64,000 nt of DNA, from positions 248,001 through 312,000 of the forward strand of contig JAJPKE010000045.1 of NCBI GenBank assembly GCA_021323855.1, read 5' to 3'. Of this stretch, positions 9,345-17,275 are shown piece after piece. Position 1 is the stretch's first letter. Each line of letters opens with the position of its first letter. The position numbers and the translations under genes were made by a program. The notes beneath the pieces were generated by a model, which made no database searches, was not told the origin of the DNA, and saw nothing but the letters and a program-made list of their open reading frames with translations. This stretch comes from Chloroflexota bacterium (GTDB lineage Bacteria > Chloroflexota > Ktedonobacteria > Ktedonobacterales > JADMIN01).

Positions 9345-9353
9345 ATTGTAACA
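9345..9353 (-). promoter_or_regulatory. Extended -10 promoter element (PBP gene)
   Basis: Minus strand reads TGTTACAAT (TGnTACAAT), 34 nt before the start of the penicillin-binding protein gene. Confidence 0.45.
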
Positions 9354-9555
9354 TCCGCTGCCAGCACTGGCGAGTGGTTTCGTTCACATTGGTGTGAAGG
9401 AACAGGAAAGAGACGGGTGAAGGGCCAGCGTAGCGTTTCCTACGCTCAACCATTCCCGAACTATCAGGTACCCGGTAGTTCCTGCACAGGATACTCTACG
9501 TTCTATACTAAGAACTGGAACGTCGGACCCATAGCGACATAACGGCATAGAGATA

Positions 9556-12027
9556 GTGACAAGGCGCGGATCAGTGAGCTTGCGAGTTGCACCACAACCG
9601 GCGGCTGATGAAGATCAGCCCTCCAAAGCAACAGGAAGATTCGCCCGCCTCCGGCAACGAAGCTGGCGACCGCTACTTTTCTGGGTGGCGCGACCAGATG
9701 TGCTTTTGCTGGTCGCGCTGGCTGCCGTCCTGCGGCTGAACTCGCTGCACGAGACAACCTTCCTGGGCGACCAGGCGGCGCTGTTCGCGCTGGGGCAATC
9801 CTCTCTGCTGCATCATGCCTTGCCGGTCACGGGGATTCGCTCCTCCATCGGCACGCTAAACATGCCAGCCTCCGTCTATCTGCTGCTGCCTTTCATCGTA
9901 CTGAACGACCCCTTCTGGGCGACGCTGTTTACGGCGCTGGTGAATATCATCGCCGTTATGCTGCTCTATGCGCTCACCAACCGTTATGTCGGTCGTCGCG
10001 CCGCGCTGATTGCCGGCATGCTCTATGCAACTGCGCCCTGGGCCGTCTTCTTTTCACGCTTCATCTGGCAGCAGAATCTGCTGGCGCCAGTGGTGTTGCT
10101 GCTCATTTGGATGGTCTGCCGGGGGGCGTTGGAGGGCAAGCGCGGCTGGCTTGGATGGAGCCTGCTCTTCTGGGGCATTGCGCTTCAGCTCCACCCCAGC
10201 GCGGCGCCACTGATCGTCGTTATCGCGTTTGGCCTGTTGCTTTCCTGGCGGCGCCTGCGCTGGCGAGACCTTTTGTATTCAGCGCTGGCGTTGGCTGTGA
10301 TGTTCGTGCCAGTGCTGCTCTGGGAGATGGCAAGCAATGGTTCCGATGTCAGCGCCTATCTGACATTCTTCCGCCAATCCGGCCACTATGATCTGGAGGT
10401 CGTGCGGAATGTCTTCGCGGTGCTGACGCTGCCACGCCTGCGCTATTTCGGTGAGGCAACCCTCTATTACCGCTTCTATCCGGCGCTCGCCTGGCTCACC
10501 TGGATATTGGTCGCGCTATATTGCGCCAGCATCATCTGGTTGGAGATTGCGCTGCTGCAATATGCGCGGCGTCTGCTCTTGCGTAGCACTGGAATGCAAT
10601 TGACTGAGGCATTACGCGCCCCTGGCAAAGCCTGGCGTTCTTTCCGCACCACACGCTTGCGAGAGAAGGCGGAAAAGGCGGAAAAGGCTGAGAAAGCGGC
10701 GGCTGTTGCTGGCGAAACACCAGAGGCGCAGGCGCCCGCCAGCGCCGGTGTGGAACCGACCACCGCGCCAAACCTGGGGCATACGCGCATCATCAAGGTT
10801 GATGGACGTTTCCTGATTATTCTGGCGCTCTGGCAGCTTGCGCCGGTAGTGAGCATGCTCAAGCATCCCAAGCCGATTCAGGAGCATTACCTGCTGGTCC
10901 TCTTGCCGGCGCTATACCTGATGATCGCGCTGTTCCTCGCCTGGCTGGAAGAGTATTCGCTGCGGCGGGCTATTGCCTGGAGCGCGCGACGGCTGCGCCA
11001 CGCGACCGATATGTCGCGCAGCTTCATCCCCCTTTCGGAGATTGGCAAGGCGTTCTTGGTAATCCTGGCGGTATTGACGGCTGCCCAGACATTTAGCAGC
11101 GTCTCGATGATCCTGACGCTCAACGACAGCGCCTTTACCGGGCCGTTACGCTTCACCTACACCCATTATGGCTTCCCGTTGGAGGTGCAGCAGGATGCGC
11201 TGGCAACCGCCTATACCACGGCGCAGATCAACCAGGCGCATCTCTATGTGGCCACGACGTTCTGGCAGCAGCCGTCGCTTGGCTATCTGGCGGCGGCGGC
11301 CAATATGCAGGCAAACGTGTATGACGCCGGAAGCTGCCTGACACTGCCCTCCGCCGGGAGCGCGCCAGCCGTTGTCCTGGCAACCTCGCCGCTGGAATCA
11401 ACCAACAGCCTGGCGACGATGCCAGGGGTGACGGTGCTGCGGACCATCGGCAATCCGCCGCCGCAGAATCTCCAGGAAGTGCCCGACAGCCCGGCGCTCA
11501 CGCTCTATTCGGTTCCCGCTGGCTCGCATCTCTCGAATGAAATAGCGGTGCCGGTGAGCGCGAAGGCGGCAAAGCAGACGCATCTCGTCGCCTATGCCAG
11601 TGCCCGCCGCGCGGATGGCGCGTCGCAACTCGTGCTGCACTGGTCCGGCGCACCGCCCGCCGTTGGCACGCCACAAAACGCGCTCGCGTATTGGTATGGC
11701 GCGCAGCCACAGGCGGATAACGTGCCACCAGCGAACTACCTGTTCATGGCGCAACCGCTGGATAGCGCAGGCCACCCGCTCGGCGCGCCCGCCGTCTCCA
11801 ACTGCACGGTGCTGTTCTGGGGCGCGAACGATGACGTGTATACCTGGCTGGACCTGCCGCAGATCAGCGGCAAAAAGACCGTAGCCAGTTGGCGCGTTTG
11901 GATCACCCAACAGACGATGCTGGTGAGCCGCCCGACCTTCGCCGGTATCACGCTGGAAACGGCGGATATCACTTATAGCCCGACCGTTACGCTTCCCGGA
12001 GCCGTCACGATTCCCGCGCTCAAGTAA
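9556..12027 (+). CDS. GT39/ArnT-like polytopic glycosyltransferase-type protein
   Basis: An 823-residue membrane protein. The N-terminal half has about ten hydrophobic segments with the architecture of lipid-linked-sugar-dependent (GT-C fold) transferases: a membrane helix ending in LRLNSLHETTFLGDQ (acidic residue in the first external loop, as expected for GT39/PMT_2 proteins), then FTALVNIIAVMLLYALTNRY and ATAPWAVFFSRFIWQQN. A cytoplasmic loop around residue 375 is an EKAEKAEKA repeat. The last 300 residues are a mostly extracytoplasmic domain without recognisable motif. It starts with GTG at 9556; the ribosome-binding site is weak. Converges on a GT2 gene, so both may serve cell-surface glycosylation. 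The acceptor is unknown. Confidence 0.8.
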   Translation: MTRRGSVSLRVAPQPAADEDQPSKATGRFARLRQRSWRPLLFWVARPDVLLLVALAAVLRLNSLHETTFLGDQAALFALGQSSLLHHALPVTGIRSSIGTLNMPASVYLLLPFIVLNDPFWATLFTALVNIIAVMLLYALTNRYVGRRAALIAGMLYATAPWAVFFSRFIWQQNLLAPVVLLLIWMVCRGALEGKRGWLGWSLLFWGIALQLHPSAAPLIVVIAFGLLLSWRRLRWRDLLYSALALAVMFVPVLLWEMASNGSDVSAYLTFFRQSGHYDLEVVRNVFAVLTLPRLRYFGEATLYYRFYPALAWLTWILVALYCASIIWLEIALLQYARRLLLRSTGMQLTEALRAPGKAWRSFRTTRLREKAEKAEKAEKAAAVAGETPEAQAPASAGVEPTTAPNLGHTRIIKVDGRFLIILALWQLAPVVSMLKHPKPIQEHYLLVLLPALYLMIALFLAWLEEYSLRRAIAWSARRLRHATDMSRSFIPLSEIGKAFLVILAVLTAAQTFSSVSMILTLNDSAFTGPLRFTYTHYGFPLEVQQDALATAYTTAQINQAHLYVATTFWQQPSLGYLAAAANMQANVYDAGSCLTLPSAGSAPAVVLATSPLESTNSLATMPGVTVLRTIGNPPPQNLQEVPDSPALTLYSVPAGSHLSNEIAVPVSAKAAKQTHLVAYASARRADGASQLVLHWSGAPPAVGTPQNALAYWYGAQPQADNVPPANYLFMAQPLDSAGHPLGAPAVSNCTVLFWGANDDVYTWLDLPQISGKKTVASWRVWITQQTMLVSRPTFAGITLETADITYSPTVTLPGAVTIPALK

Positions 12028-12075
12028 GCGCGTAAGTGACTGCGCACCGGAGGTGATAGCTGCCAGGAACTGGCC

Positions 12076-12873
12076 TCAGACGTGAACGGTTGAGGTGGGG
12101 GCTGATACGGCGGAGGGAGCCGCATGGTAGTGTCCGGCGCGCGCAAGGCGGCGTACCGTCAGCAGATCGCGGGTCATGCGCCAGGAGTCGCGTAGCGCAT
12201 GAATGTTGGGGCTTGGCGAGTAATACCAGTCCACCGGAATCTCAACGATGCGATAGCCCCACTGGCGCGCGACATAGAGCAACTCAACATCAAATCCGAA
12301 GTCGTTGATGGTCTGCACCGCCGCCAGTTGTCGCCCAATATCTGCCCGCAGACATTTGAAGCCGCATTGTGAATCCTGGATGCCGGGGAGCGCCAGCGCG
12401 CGAACGAGCGCATTGTAGATGCGCCCCATGATATGCCGGCGGAGTGGCTCACCAAACCGCCGCGCTCCTGGTCCTTCGCGCGTCGCAATCGCAATGTCCA
12501 CATTGGTCAGTTGCGGCGGCAGAAACTTGGGAATCTGGCTGACTGGCATCGAGAAATCAGCGTCGCAGAAAAAGCTATAGACGCCACGCGCCGCCAGCAA
12601 TCCCTGGCGCACGGCGTGGCCCTTGCCGGACTGCGGCGTTTGCAGCAGTCGCAGCGCCGGCCAGCGCTGGGCTGCTTCACGCACGAGATCGGCGGTGGCG
12701 TCGCTGCTGCCGTCATCCACGACGATCACCTCAGCGGCGTAGGGCTGGCGGTCGAGGAACGCGCGCAACTCACGCAGGCTCTTTGGCAGGCGCGACGCCT
12801 CGTTATAGGCGGGAATGATGATCGAGAGCAGCAGCGTCGCGCCGTCGTCCGGCTGGCCCTGGGTCGTCGCCAT
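12076..12873 (-). CDS. Family 2 glycosyltransferase, dolichyl-phosphate glucose synthase-like
   Basis: A GT-A fold transferase of about 265 residues that likely moves a sugar from a nucleotide donor to a polyprenyl phosphate at the inner face of the membrane. Visible: LSIIIPAYNEASRLPKSL at the N-terminus, VIVVDDGSSDAT (nucleotide binding), SGKGHAVRQGLLAARG, FFCDADFSMP (DxD metal site), and QCGFKCLRADIGRQL, the pattern of Alg5-type proteins. No C-terminal membrane helices are obvious. The ATG at 12873 was chosen over 12903 because GAGGAG lies 6 nt before it. Its convergence with the GT-C type gene suggests the two act in one pathway (lipid-linked sugar made here, used there); that is an inference. 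Confidence 0.9.
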   Translation of the reverse strand: MATTQGQPDDGATLLLSIIIPAYNEASRLPKSLRELRAFLDRQPYAAEVIVVDDGSSDATADLVREAAQRWPALRLLQTPQSGKGHAVRQGLLAARGVYSFFCDADFSMPVSQIPKFLPPQLTNVDIAIATREGPGARRFGEPLRRHIMGRIYNALVRALALPGIQDSQCGFKCLRADIGRQLAAVQTINDFGFDVELLYVARQWGYRIVEIPVDWYYSPSPNIHALRDSWRMTRDLLTVRRLARAGHYHAAPSAVSAPTSTVHV

Positions 12874-12970
12874 CGCTCGCTCCTCATTGCGTCTATCCAT
12901 CACCAGCGCCCGTTACCGTTTGCTACCATCTGCTACGCCACGCCGATACGCCATGTTGCGCACTGCGCAC

Positions 12971-12979
12971 ATTGTAACA
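12971..12979 (-). promoter_or_regulatory. Extended -10 promoter element (GT2 gene)
   Basis: Minus strand reads TGTTACAAT, about 98 nt before the GT2 start. Confidence 0.4.
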
Positions 12980-13068
12980 TGGCCGCAGCGCGCGCATGGG
13001 ATGCGTGGCCATTTCGCTGGATATGCGCCAGACGCCAGATCAGCGAGTTTTTGCTAACGGTGAGGCTA

Positions 13069-13821
13069 TCACTGCCCTGATTGGCTGGACTGCATCCAAT
13101 CGTAGCTGCGCCCCTGCTCAAAGGATGAGGCGCTGGGTGCGCCGCCGCTTGCGGTGGTGGTTGTCGAGGTGGTTGCGCTGGTGACGGCTGCGCTACCAGC
13201 AGCGGGCAGCGCTGGCACGACAATATCGCCCACGCTCACGCCGTTCAGCGGCAGCGCCTCTTCCCAGCGTTCGTCCTCCTGCTCGCCATGCTCCGGCGGC
13301 TCATCCGTCACCGGCGCAGACGTGTCATCGCTTGCTGCCTCGGCGTCTCCATCAGTATCCTGCTGATCCCCTTGATCCTGCGGCTCTTCATGCTGGTCGT
13401 CATCGTCCGGCTGATCCTCCTCTTCGCCGGGATGTGGCCACGTCCAGCCTTCCGGTAGCGGCACCCAGACGAGCAGTTCGCCATCCGGTCCGCTGTAGAC
13501 GGTGGGGCGGCGCTGTGGTGGCGTGCGAGTGGCGATGGCAATGGCGCAGGTGGCCTCGGCGTAGATGACTTCGAGCTGCTCATAGGTGCGGCGGATGCGT
13601 AGCGCCAACGGCAAGCTCCCGGCTGCGGCGTTCTCGCTCCCCGGCGCGAAGAGGTCGCGCAATTCGCGAATGCCTTGCCCTACCACCAGCAGCCGCAGCC
13701 CCGGCTGCACACCGTGCTGGCTGCCGCGATTGATGAGCACCCAGCCATCCTCATTGACGTGGATGATATCCGCCGGCCATGTCGCCGCAATTCCTGTTCC
13801 TATCCCTGCCGCTGCACTCAT
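13069..13821 (-). CDS. Hypothetical protein with acidic central insert
   Basis: Not recognised as a named family. The 250-residue product has an N-terminal part of about 110 residues with beta-rich segments (DIIHVNEDGWVLINRG, VQPGLRLLVVGQGI, YEQLEVIYAEATCAIA). It ends in VSVGDIVVPALPAAG, and the two outer parts together resemble small beta-barrel modules seen in FlgT-C-like or translocation-associated proteins. Between them is a very acidic low-complexity stretch (EEEDQPDDDDQHEEPQDQ). The C-terminal tail is Ser/Thr/Ala-rich. No signal peptide or membrane segment is visible. The extended -10 TGTTATACT at 13919-13927 (minus) probably drives it. It is divergent from the small membrane protein at 14033. 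Confidence 0.7.
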   Translation of the reverse strand: MSAAAGIGTGIAATWPADIIHVNEDGWVLINRGSQHGVQPGLRLLVVGQGIRELRDLFAPGSENAAAGSLPLALRIRRTYEQLEVIYAEATCAIAIATRTPPQRRPTVYSGPDGELLVWVPLPEGWTWPHPGEEEDQPDDDDQHEEPQDQGDQQDTDGDAEAASDDTSAPVTDEPPEHGEQEDERWEEALPLNGVSVGDIVVPALPAAGSAAVTSATTSTTTTASGGAPSASSFEQGRSYDWMQSSQSGQ

Positions 13822-13918
13822 TGTTCTGTGCCTCCAATTGTTCTCTTCACATCGCGTATTTTACGGCTCAAACGCAACCTATACGCTCTCTGCTGTCGTT
13901 GTAGCCTGCGCGCCTGCC

Positions 13919-13927
13919 AGTATAACA
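13919..13927 (-). promoter_or_regulatory. Extended -10 promoter element
   Basis: Minus strand reads TGTTATACT (TGn plus TATACT), 98 nt upstream of the hypothetical gene ending at 13069. Confidence 0.4.
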
Positions 13928-13948
13928 CGTTTCGCATATGCTCAGCCG

Positions 13949-13977
13949 TTGACAATATGCGGCAAGTTTGTCATAGT
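13949..13977 (+). promoter_or_regulatory. Sigma-70-like promoter
   Basis: TTGACA (13949-13954), 17-nt spacer, CATAGT (13972-13977), ahead of the small membrane-protein gene at 14033. The -35 is perfect to consensus. Confidence 0.6.
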
Positions 13978-14032
13978 CTGTCGTGCATGCTAGTACGAGC
14001 CAGGGAGAGAAGGAGCGCAAAAGGCAGTAGCA

Positions 14033-14437
14033 ATGGCAACTCAAGAGATTGCGTTCGAGTTATTGGATTTCTCACCCTGGGAAATTCAGCGACGAGAGCG
14101 TAGTGCGAATACGTGGATGATTATTGGCGGGGGCGTAGTGCTATCTATCGTACTTTTTGCCATTGTCGTGACGCTACGACCACCCTCGACCGCTCAGCCA
14201 AGTTATTATCCTCAACCTGATTCCTTCACCTACTATGTACCGCTTTTCATCGCGGCGCTTGCTATCATGAGGGCATCCCTCTTCCTACGCGACTGGCGAC
14301 GTTTCAGGCGGCAATGTGCCACGATTCTGGCGATGCGCGCAGGCGCAGCCCTGGGTGATGAACGCATTGCCCCGCTTGCCAAAGATCAACTCAGCGCCGT
14401 ATTGGATGAGCCGTTGCCCATGCTCCCGGCGCGCTAG
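14033..14437 (+). CDS. Small two-helix membrane protein
   Basis: A 134-residue protein of unknown function. Two hydrophobic helices are visible: MIIGGGVVLSIVLFAIVVTL (about 29-48) and YYVPLFIAALAIMRASLFL (about 66-84), then a basic stretch (RDWRRFRRQ) and a soluble C-terminal tail. The consensus promoter at 13949-13977 precedes it. It is followed 68 nt later by another membrane protein whose frame is already open across the gap; the two could once have formed a single gene or be translationally coupled (see finding). Confidence 0.6.
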   Translation: MATQEIAFELLDFSPWEIQRRERSANTWMIIGGGVVLSIVLFAIVVTLRPPSTAQPSYYPQPDSFTYYVPLFIAALAIMRASLFLRDWRRFRRQCATILAMRAGAALGDERIAPLAKDQLSAVLDEPLPMLPAR

Positions 14438-14505
14438 GCCCATTCAGGCGACCCAACTGGAACCAAATCGAGTTCTATTTCGAACTGAGCCTTATCTGCC
14501 TTGTC

Positions 14506-14973
14506 ATGGGCGCTGGAATATCCACTATGTGTTTTTTTATGTTCTATAACAATGTTGACGATGCTCGCCAGGTAGGTGGTTTTTGGCTTGTGGTTGCTGG
14601 CCTGTCCTTCGTACTTCTGGTTATCCCTGGCGTCTGGGCGATTGTGCGCCAGCGACGTGTGAGCCGCCCAACTATTGTCACCGCCGACGAAGATGGGTTG
14701 CGCTGGACGCGCTTCGGCCTGCCAAAATCCGGTGTTCTGTTGCGCTGGAGCGACATCCGTTCATTCGCGACTCTGCGCACCGGCATGGCGCGGATATCCA
14801 AACAGAAATTTGACTTCACGCAGCATATTTTTGTAGTGGATGGTGGCGATTTCACACTCGCCTGGTACGTGAAGTACGGCTCACCCGATGCAGAATTGCA
14901 GGCGTCTGATAGTCTCACGCACCTCATCTTCGTGCGGACCGGTTTGCCACTGCGCGAACTAGCACAGACTTGA
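14506..14973 (+). CDS. Small membrane protein with PH-like C-terminal region
   Basis: A 155-residue unknown protein. It has an N-terminal hydrophobic region (STMCFFMFYNN), a second helix (GFWLVVAGLSFVLLVIPGVWAI), then a soluble domain of about 95 residues with beta-rich segments (TIVTADEDGLRWTRFG, LLRWSDIRSFATLR, FTLAWYVKYG). That pattern resembles bacterial PH-like (YcxB/DUF304-type) membrane proteins; this is a weak assignment. The ATG at 14506 has no good ribosome-binding site, and the same frame stays open back to 14410 with plausible coding residues (PNWNQIEFYFELSLICLV), so the annotated start may be internal or the gene may continue from the previous one by a frameshift. Confidence 0.55.
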   Translation: MGAGISTMCFFMFYNNVDDARQVGGFWLVVAGLSFVLLVIPGVWAIVRQRRVSRPTIVTADEDGLRWTRFGLPKSGVLLRWSDIRSFATLRTGMARISKQKFDFTQHIFVVDGGDFTLAWYVKYGSPDAELQASDSLTHLIFVRTGLPLRELAQT

Positions 14974-15282
14974 GTATCACAATCTCATCACAGTCTCTCT
15001 ATTGGGTGATCTTGGTTAGCACGCTATCGTGACAATTAGTGAGATAGATGGTATCATAGCCGCGACCGGCGCACTTGTCGCGCCTGAGAAGCCCGCCTGA
15101 TATCAGTGTCGTCAGTTGGTGATGCCGGCACGATGCCGTGCGGCCCCAGCAACCAATGGTGCGACGCATGACAGCACGACCAAGCGGACCAAGCATTGCA
15201 GCGTATCCATAGCACAACAGTACAACCAGTACAACCAGTGCAAACAGTACCCATAGCAGGTTAGACGGAGAAGGGGGCCGGT
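14974..15282. other. Intergenic region and long leader of the ferritin-like gene
   Basis: A 309-nt region containing a promoter at 15029-15057 and about 220 nt of leader. The leader holds small hairpins (GCGAC...GTCGC near 15060-15080; GCACG...CGTGC near 15130-15150) and a short direct repeat of TACAACCAG near 15210-15240. No coding region was seen. Confidence 0.4.
15029..15057 (+). promoter_or_regulatory. Sigma-70-like promoter with extended -10
   Basis: GTGACA (15029-15034), 17-nt spacer, TATCAT (15052-15057) preceded by TGG. It would produce a leader of roughly 220 nt before the ferritin-like gene. Confidence 0.5.
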
Positions 15283-16146
15283 GTGTCCATTGAGATTGAT
15301 GCGTTAGAGAAGAGCGTAGAAGAGTCTATTGCCGATGAGCCGGCCCGTGAAGCCGCCGATGCCGCGAATTATGGGCTGGCGCATGCCGCCGCCGAAGGCA
15401 TGAATCGCTACTACCATCTGGCGAAACGCCAGGCATGGAAGATTGAAGATCTCTCCTGGGGAGCGATTGCGCCTGTGCCGGAGGGCATCGGCTCCGCCGA
15501 GAAACGTGCCCGCCGCCATACGATGTGGCGCTCGGTCGTCACCCAGCAGCTTCAGGCAGATATGATCGCCGCCCAATGTTCGGTACAATTGCTGACTGCG
15601 GCGCCCGACACAGAAGCGCGGCTCTACTATACGACAATGACACAGGACGAGGCCCGCCACCTGGAATCCTGGATGCGCCTCTCCGAGGCGGTGGGCGGCA
15701 CCTGTGAGCCAGACCCCTACCTCGAAAAACTGGGCATCCTCACCATGAATGTGGATACGCTCGAAGAGAAAATCTGGCTCTTCCAGGTCGCGTTCGAGGG
15801 ATTGGTTATCCCGCGTTTCCGCCAGATAGCGAAGGCCGCGCCCAACACGATCCTCGCGGAAATCTGTAACCGGCTGACCGTTGACGATGGTATTCACCAC
15901 GGCTCTGGCGTCTGCTATGAGCGGCTACTGCTAGAGCGCGCCACCCCCAAGACTAAACGCGCCATCGAGCGGGTCTCCAAAGAGATGTGGCCGCTCTTCG
16001 TGCAACATCTGATGTGGCGCCCGCGTGAACGCGCCTGGGCCAGCGCCTCGCTCCGTTCGCGCGATATCGAACTGGTGAAAGCGCAGCGCAACGAGGTCAT
16101 CAAGATGGGCCATGACTTCGACATGGAGGTTGACCTCTCGATGTAG
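15283..16146 (+). CDS. Ferritin-like diiron-type protein, R2/AurF-like
   Basis: A 287-residue, mainly helical soluble protein. It carries the metal-ligand pattern of ferritin-like carboxylate-bridged diiron proteins: ExxH in DEARHLESW (E123, H126), a glutamate in FEGLVIPRF (E172), and DDGIHHG (D201/D202, H205/H206) in the place of the fourth ligand pair. The first helix, where a Glu or Asp ligand is expected, offers QQLQADMIAAQ, so the first ligand is uncertain (D93 is possible). Best guess is a ferritin-like oxidoreductase or N-oxygenase-type protein; the substrate is unknown. It starts at GTG 15283 after GGAGAAGGGGG. It is monocistronic with a long leader. Confidence 0.75.
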   Translation: MSIEIDALEKSVEESIADEPAREAADAANYGLAHAAAEGMNRYYHLAKRQAWKIEDLSWGAIAPVPEGIGSAEKRARRHTMWRSVVTQQLQADMIAAQCSVQLLTAAPDTEARLYYTTMTQDEARHLESWMRLSEAVGGTCEPDPYLEKLGILTMNVDTLEEKIWLFQVAFEGLVIPRFRQIAKAAPNTILAEICNRLTVDDGIHHGSGVCYERLLLERATPKTKRAIERVSKEMWPLFVQHLMWRPRERAWASASLRSRDIELVKAQRNEVIKMGHDFDMEVDLSM

Positions 16147-16507
16147 CCCAGCGCAGCGCGTCGCAGATCCCCCCAGGCCGCAAGTAGTGAGAAGCTATCC
16201 CTTTTCATCACTTGCGGCTCTTGTTCTGGATGTGATTATGGTTTTGGCCGCAATTTCCTATCCCACTCATGAAAAAATTGACCCTCCAGTAGCGTCCTTG
16301 TGTTATGCTCACCTTTTGGGGCTGCTGTAATCCTGGCTACTCCGCACCAGTGGCAGGGACGAACGCCACCATAACGAAGCCAATGGTGGGTGCCGGTGGC
16401 CCCAAAAGTGACTTTTCCCTCTACCGCAGGTTCTTCTCCGGTTGGTAATGGCCGGGATGCCCCGCGTAGACATATCACCACAATACACGAGATTGGATCA
16501 TATCAGC
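16147..16507. other. Intergenic region without recognisable feature
   Basis: 361 nt between the ferritin-like gene and the next small gene. Apart from short GGTGG/CCACC complementary stretches near 16350-16410 that could form a weak hairpin, I see nothing in it. Confidence 0.4.
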
Positions 16508-16951
16508 ATGAATACGATAGATACGATGAAGCATCCAGATCATCTGGATCACCTCGATCACTTCGATCATACAGATCACATGGGGAGCCATGAGATCGAA
16601 CTCTTCGGCGGACTCCGCATGAGCCTCAACGAAGCGCGGGCCGCCATTCTCGCACATTCCGGCGCGGACGCCATTCGTGAGTGGAGTCGTGTCGCAGTGG
16701 CGACGCTTGCCACTGGTCATGTCGAGCCAATCAGTTCAACCGGAGGCTGCCTCCTGCCGGACGGCCAGGCATGCCAGGTGTATTACGCCGGTGTGCGCCT
16801 GCGCTCCGGCCTCTCGATTACGGGCATCGGCGAATCACCAGAGGATGCCATCGAAGACCTGCTCTGGCAAGTGGTCATGTCATGCCTGATTGAAGATCAG
16901 CCGGCCAAAGCGCAACGCCTGCCTGTGGCAGCGCAAGCGACCTGCCGGTAA
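16508..16951 (+). CDS. Hypothetical protein with Asp-His repeat N-terminus
   Basis: Not a family I recognise. From ATG 16508 the 147-residue product begins with MNTIDTMK followed by an HPDHLDHLDHFDHTDH repeat, a 6-nt-periodic tract of GATCAC/GATCAT codon pairs that could bind metal ions. The rest is a small alpha/beta-looking domain (GGLRMSLNEARAAIL, VYYAGVRLRSGLSITGIGE, SPEDAIEDLLWQVV). The frame is open upstream to 16442, but the residues there look non-coding, so 16508 is preferred; the ribosome-binding site is weak. No signal peptide is seen. The next downstream gene is a MEDS histidine kinase 324 nt away. Confidence 0.55.
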   Translation: MNTIDTMKHPDHLDHLDHFDHTDHMGSHEIELFGGLRMSLNEARAAILAHSGADAIREWSRVAVATLATGHVEPISSTGGCLLPDGQACQVYYAGVRLRSGLSITGIGESPEDAIEDLLWQVVMSCLIEDQPAKAQRLPVAAQATCR

Positions 16952-17275
16952 GCATCGCTTTGTCTCACTACTACTGCTTGATGAGCCGGAATTGCTGCCG
17001 CAGCAAACGACAGCGATTCCGGCTTCTGGCTTCTACCTGCTCTATTCCCATAGCACTCTTCTGATAGTTCACGCGTAACCTCCTCTTCCTGGTCCACCCG
17101 ACAACTTGCAAATATGGCATGATTCTGGCTGCAAGATCGCTACAAAGACAGCGGTGGGGCCAGTCAGAATGCCGATTATCAGCAGCTTCCCCCACCGTCC
17201 AGACGTTTCATCCCAGGCAGGCGCCGGCAACATGCAACAGCCAGCAATCTGCTTGGTCTATAAGGACTTGAACTC
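16952..17275. other. Intergenic region with nested inverted repeat
   Basis: 324 nt. GCCGGAAT (16985-16992) pairs with ATTCCGGC (17016-17023) and encloses a second palindrome TTGCTGC/GCAGCAA (16992-17006), giving a compact structured element shortly after the preceding stop. It could be a terminator without T-run or an RNA-stabilising hairpin. The rest is unremarkable. Confidence 0.4.

Noticed and set aside
7050-9542. Long plus-strand ORF (830 codons) antisense to the penicillin-binding protein
   Set aside because: Arg/His/Gly-rich translation without any family pattern, in the codon shadow of a clearly coding gene on the other strand.
16540-16580. GATCAC/GATCAT repeat as a possible CRISPR-like or transposon repeat
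   Set aside because: It is a 6-nt coding repeat (Asp-His) in frame with the gene, not a spaced repeat array.
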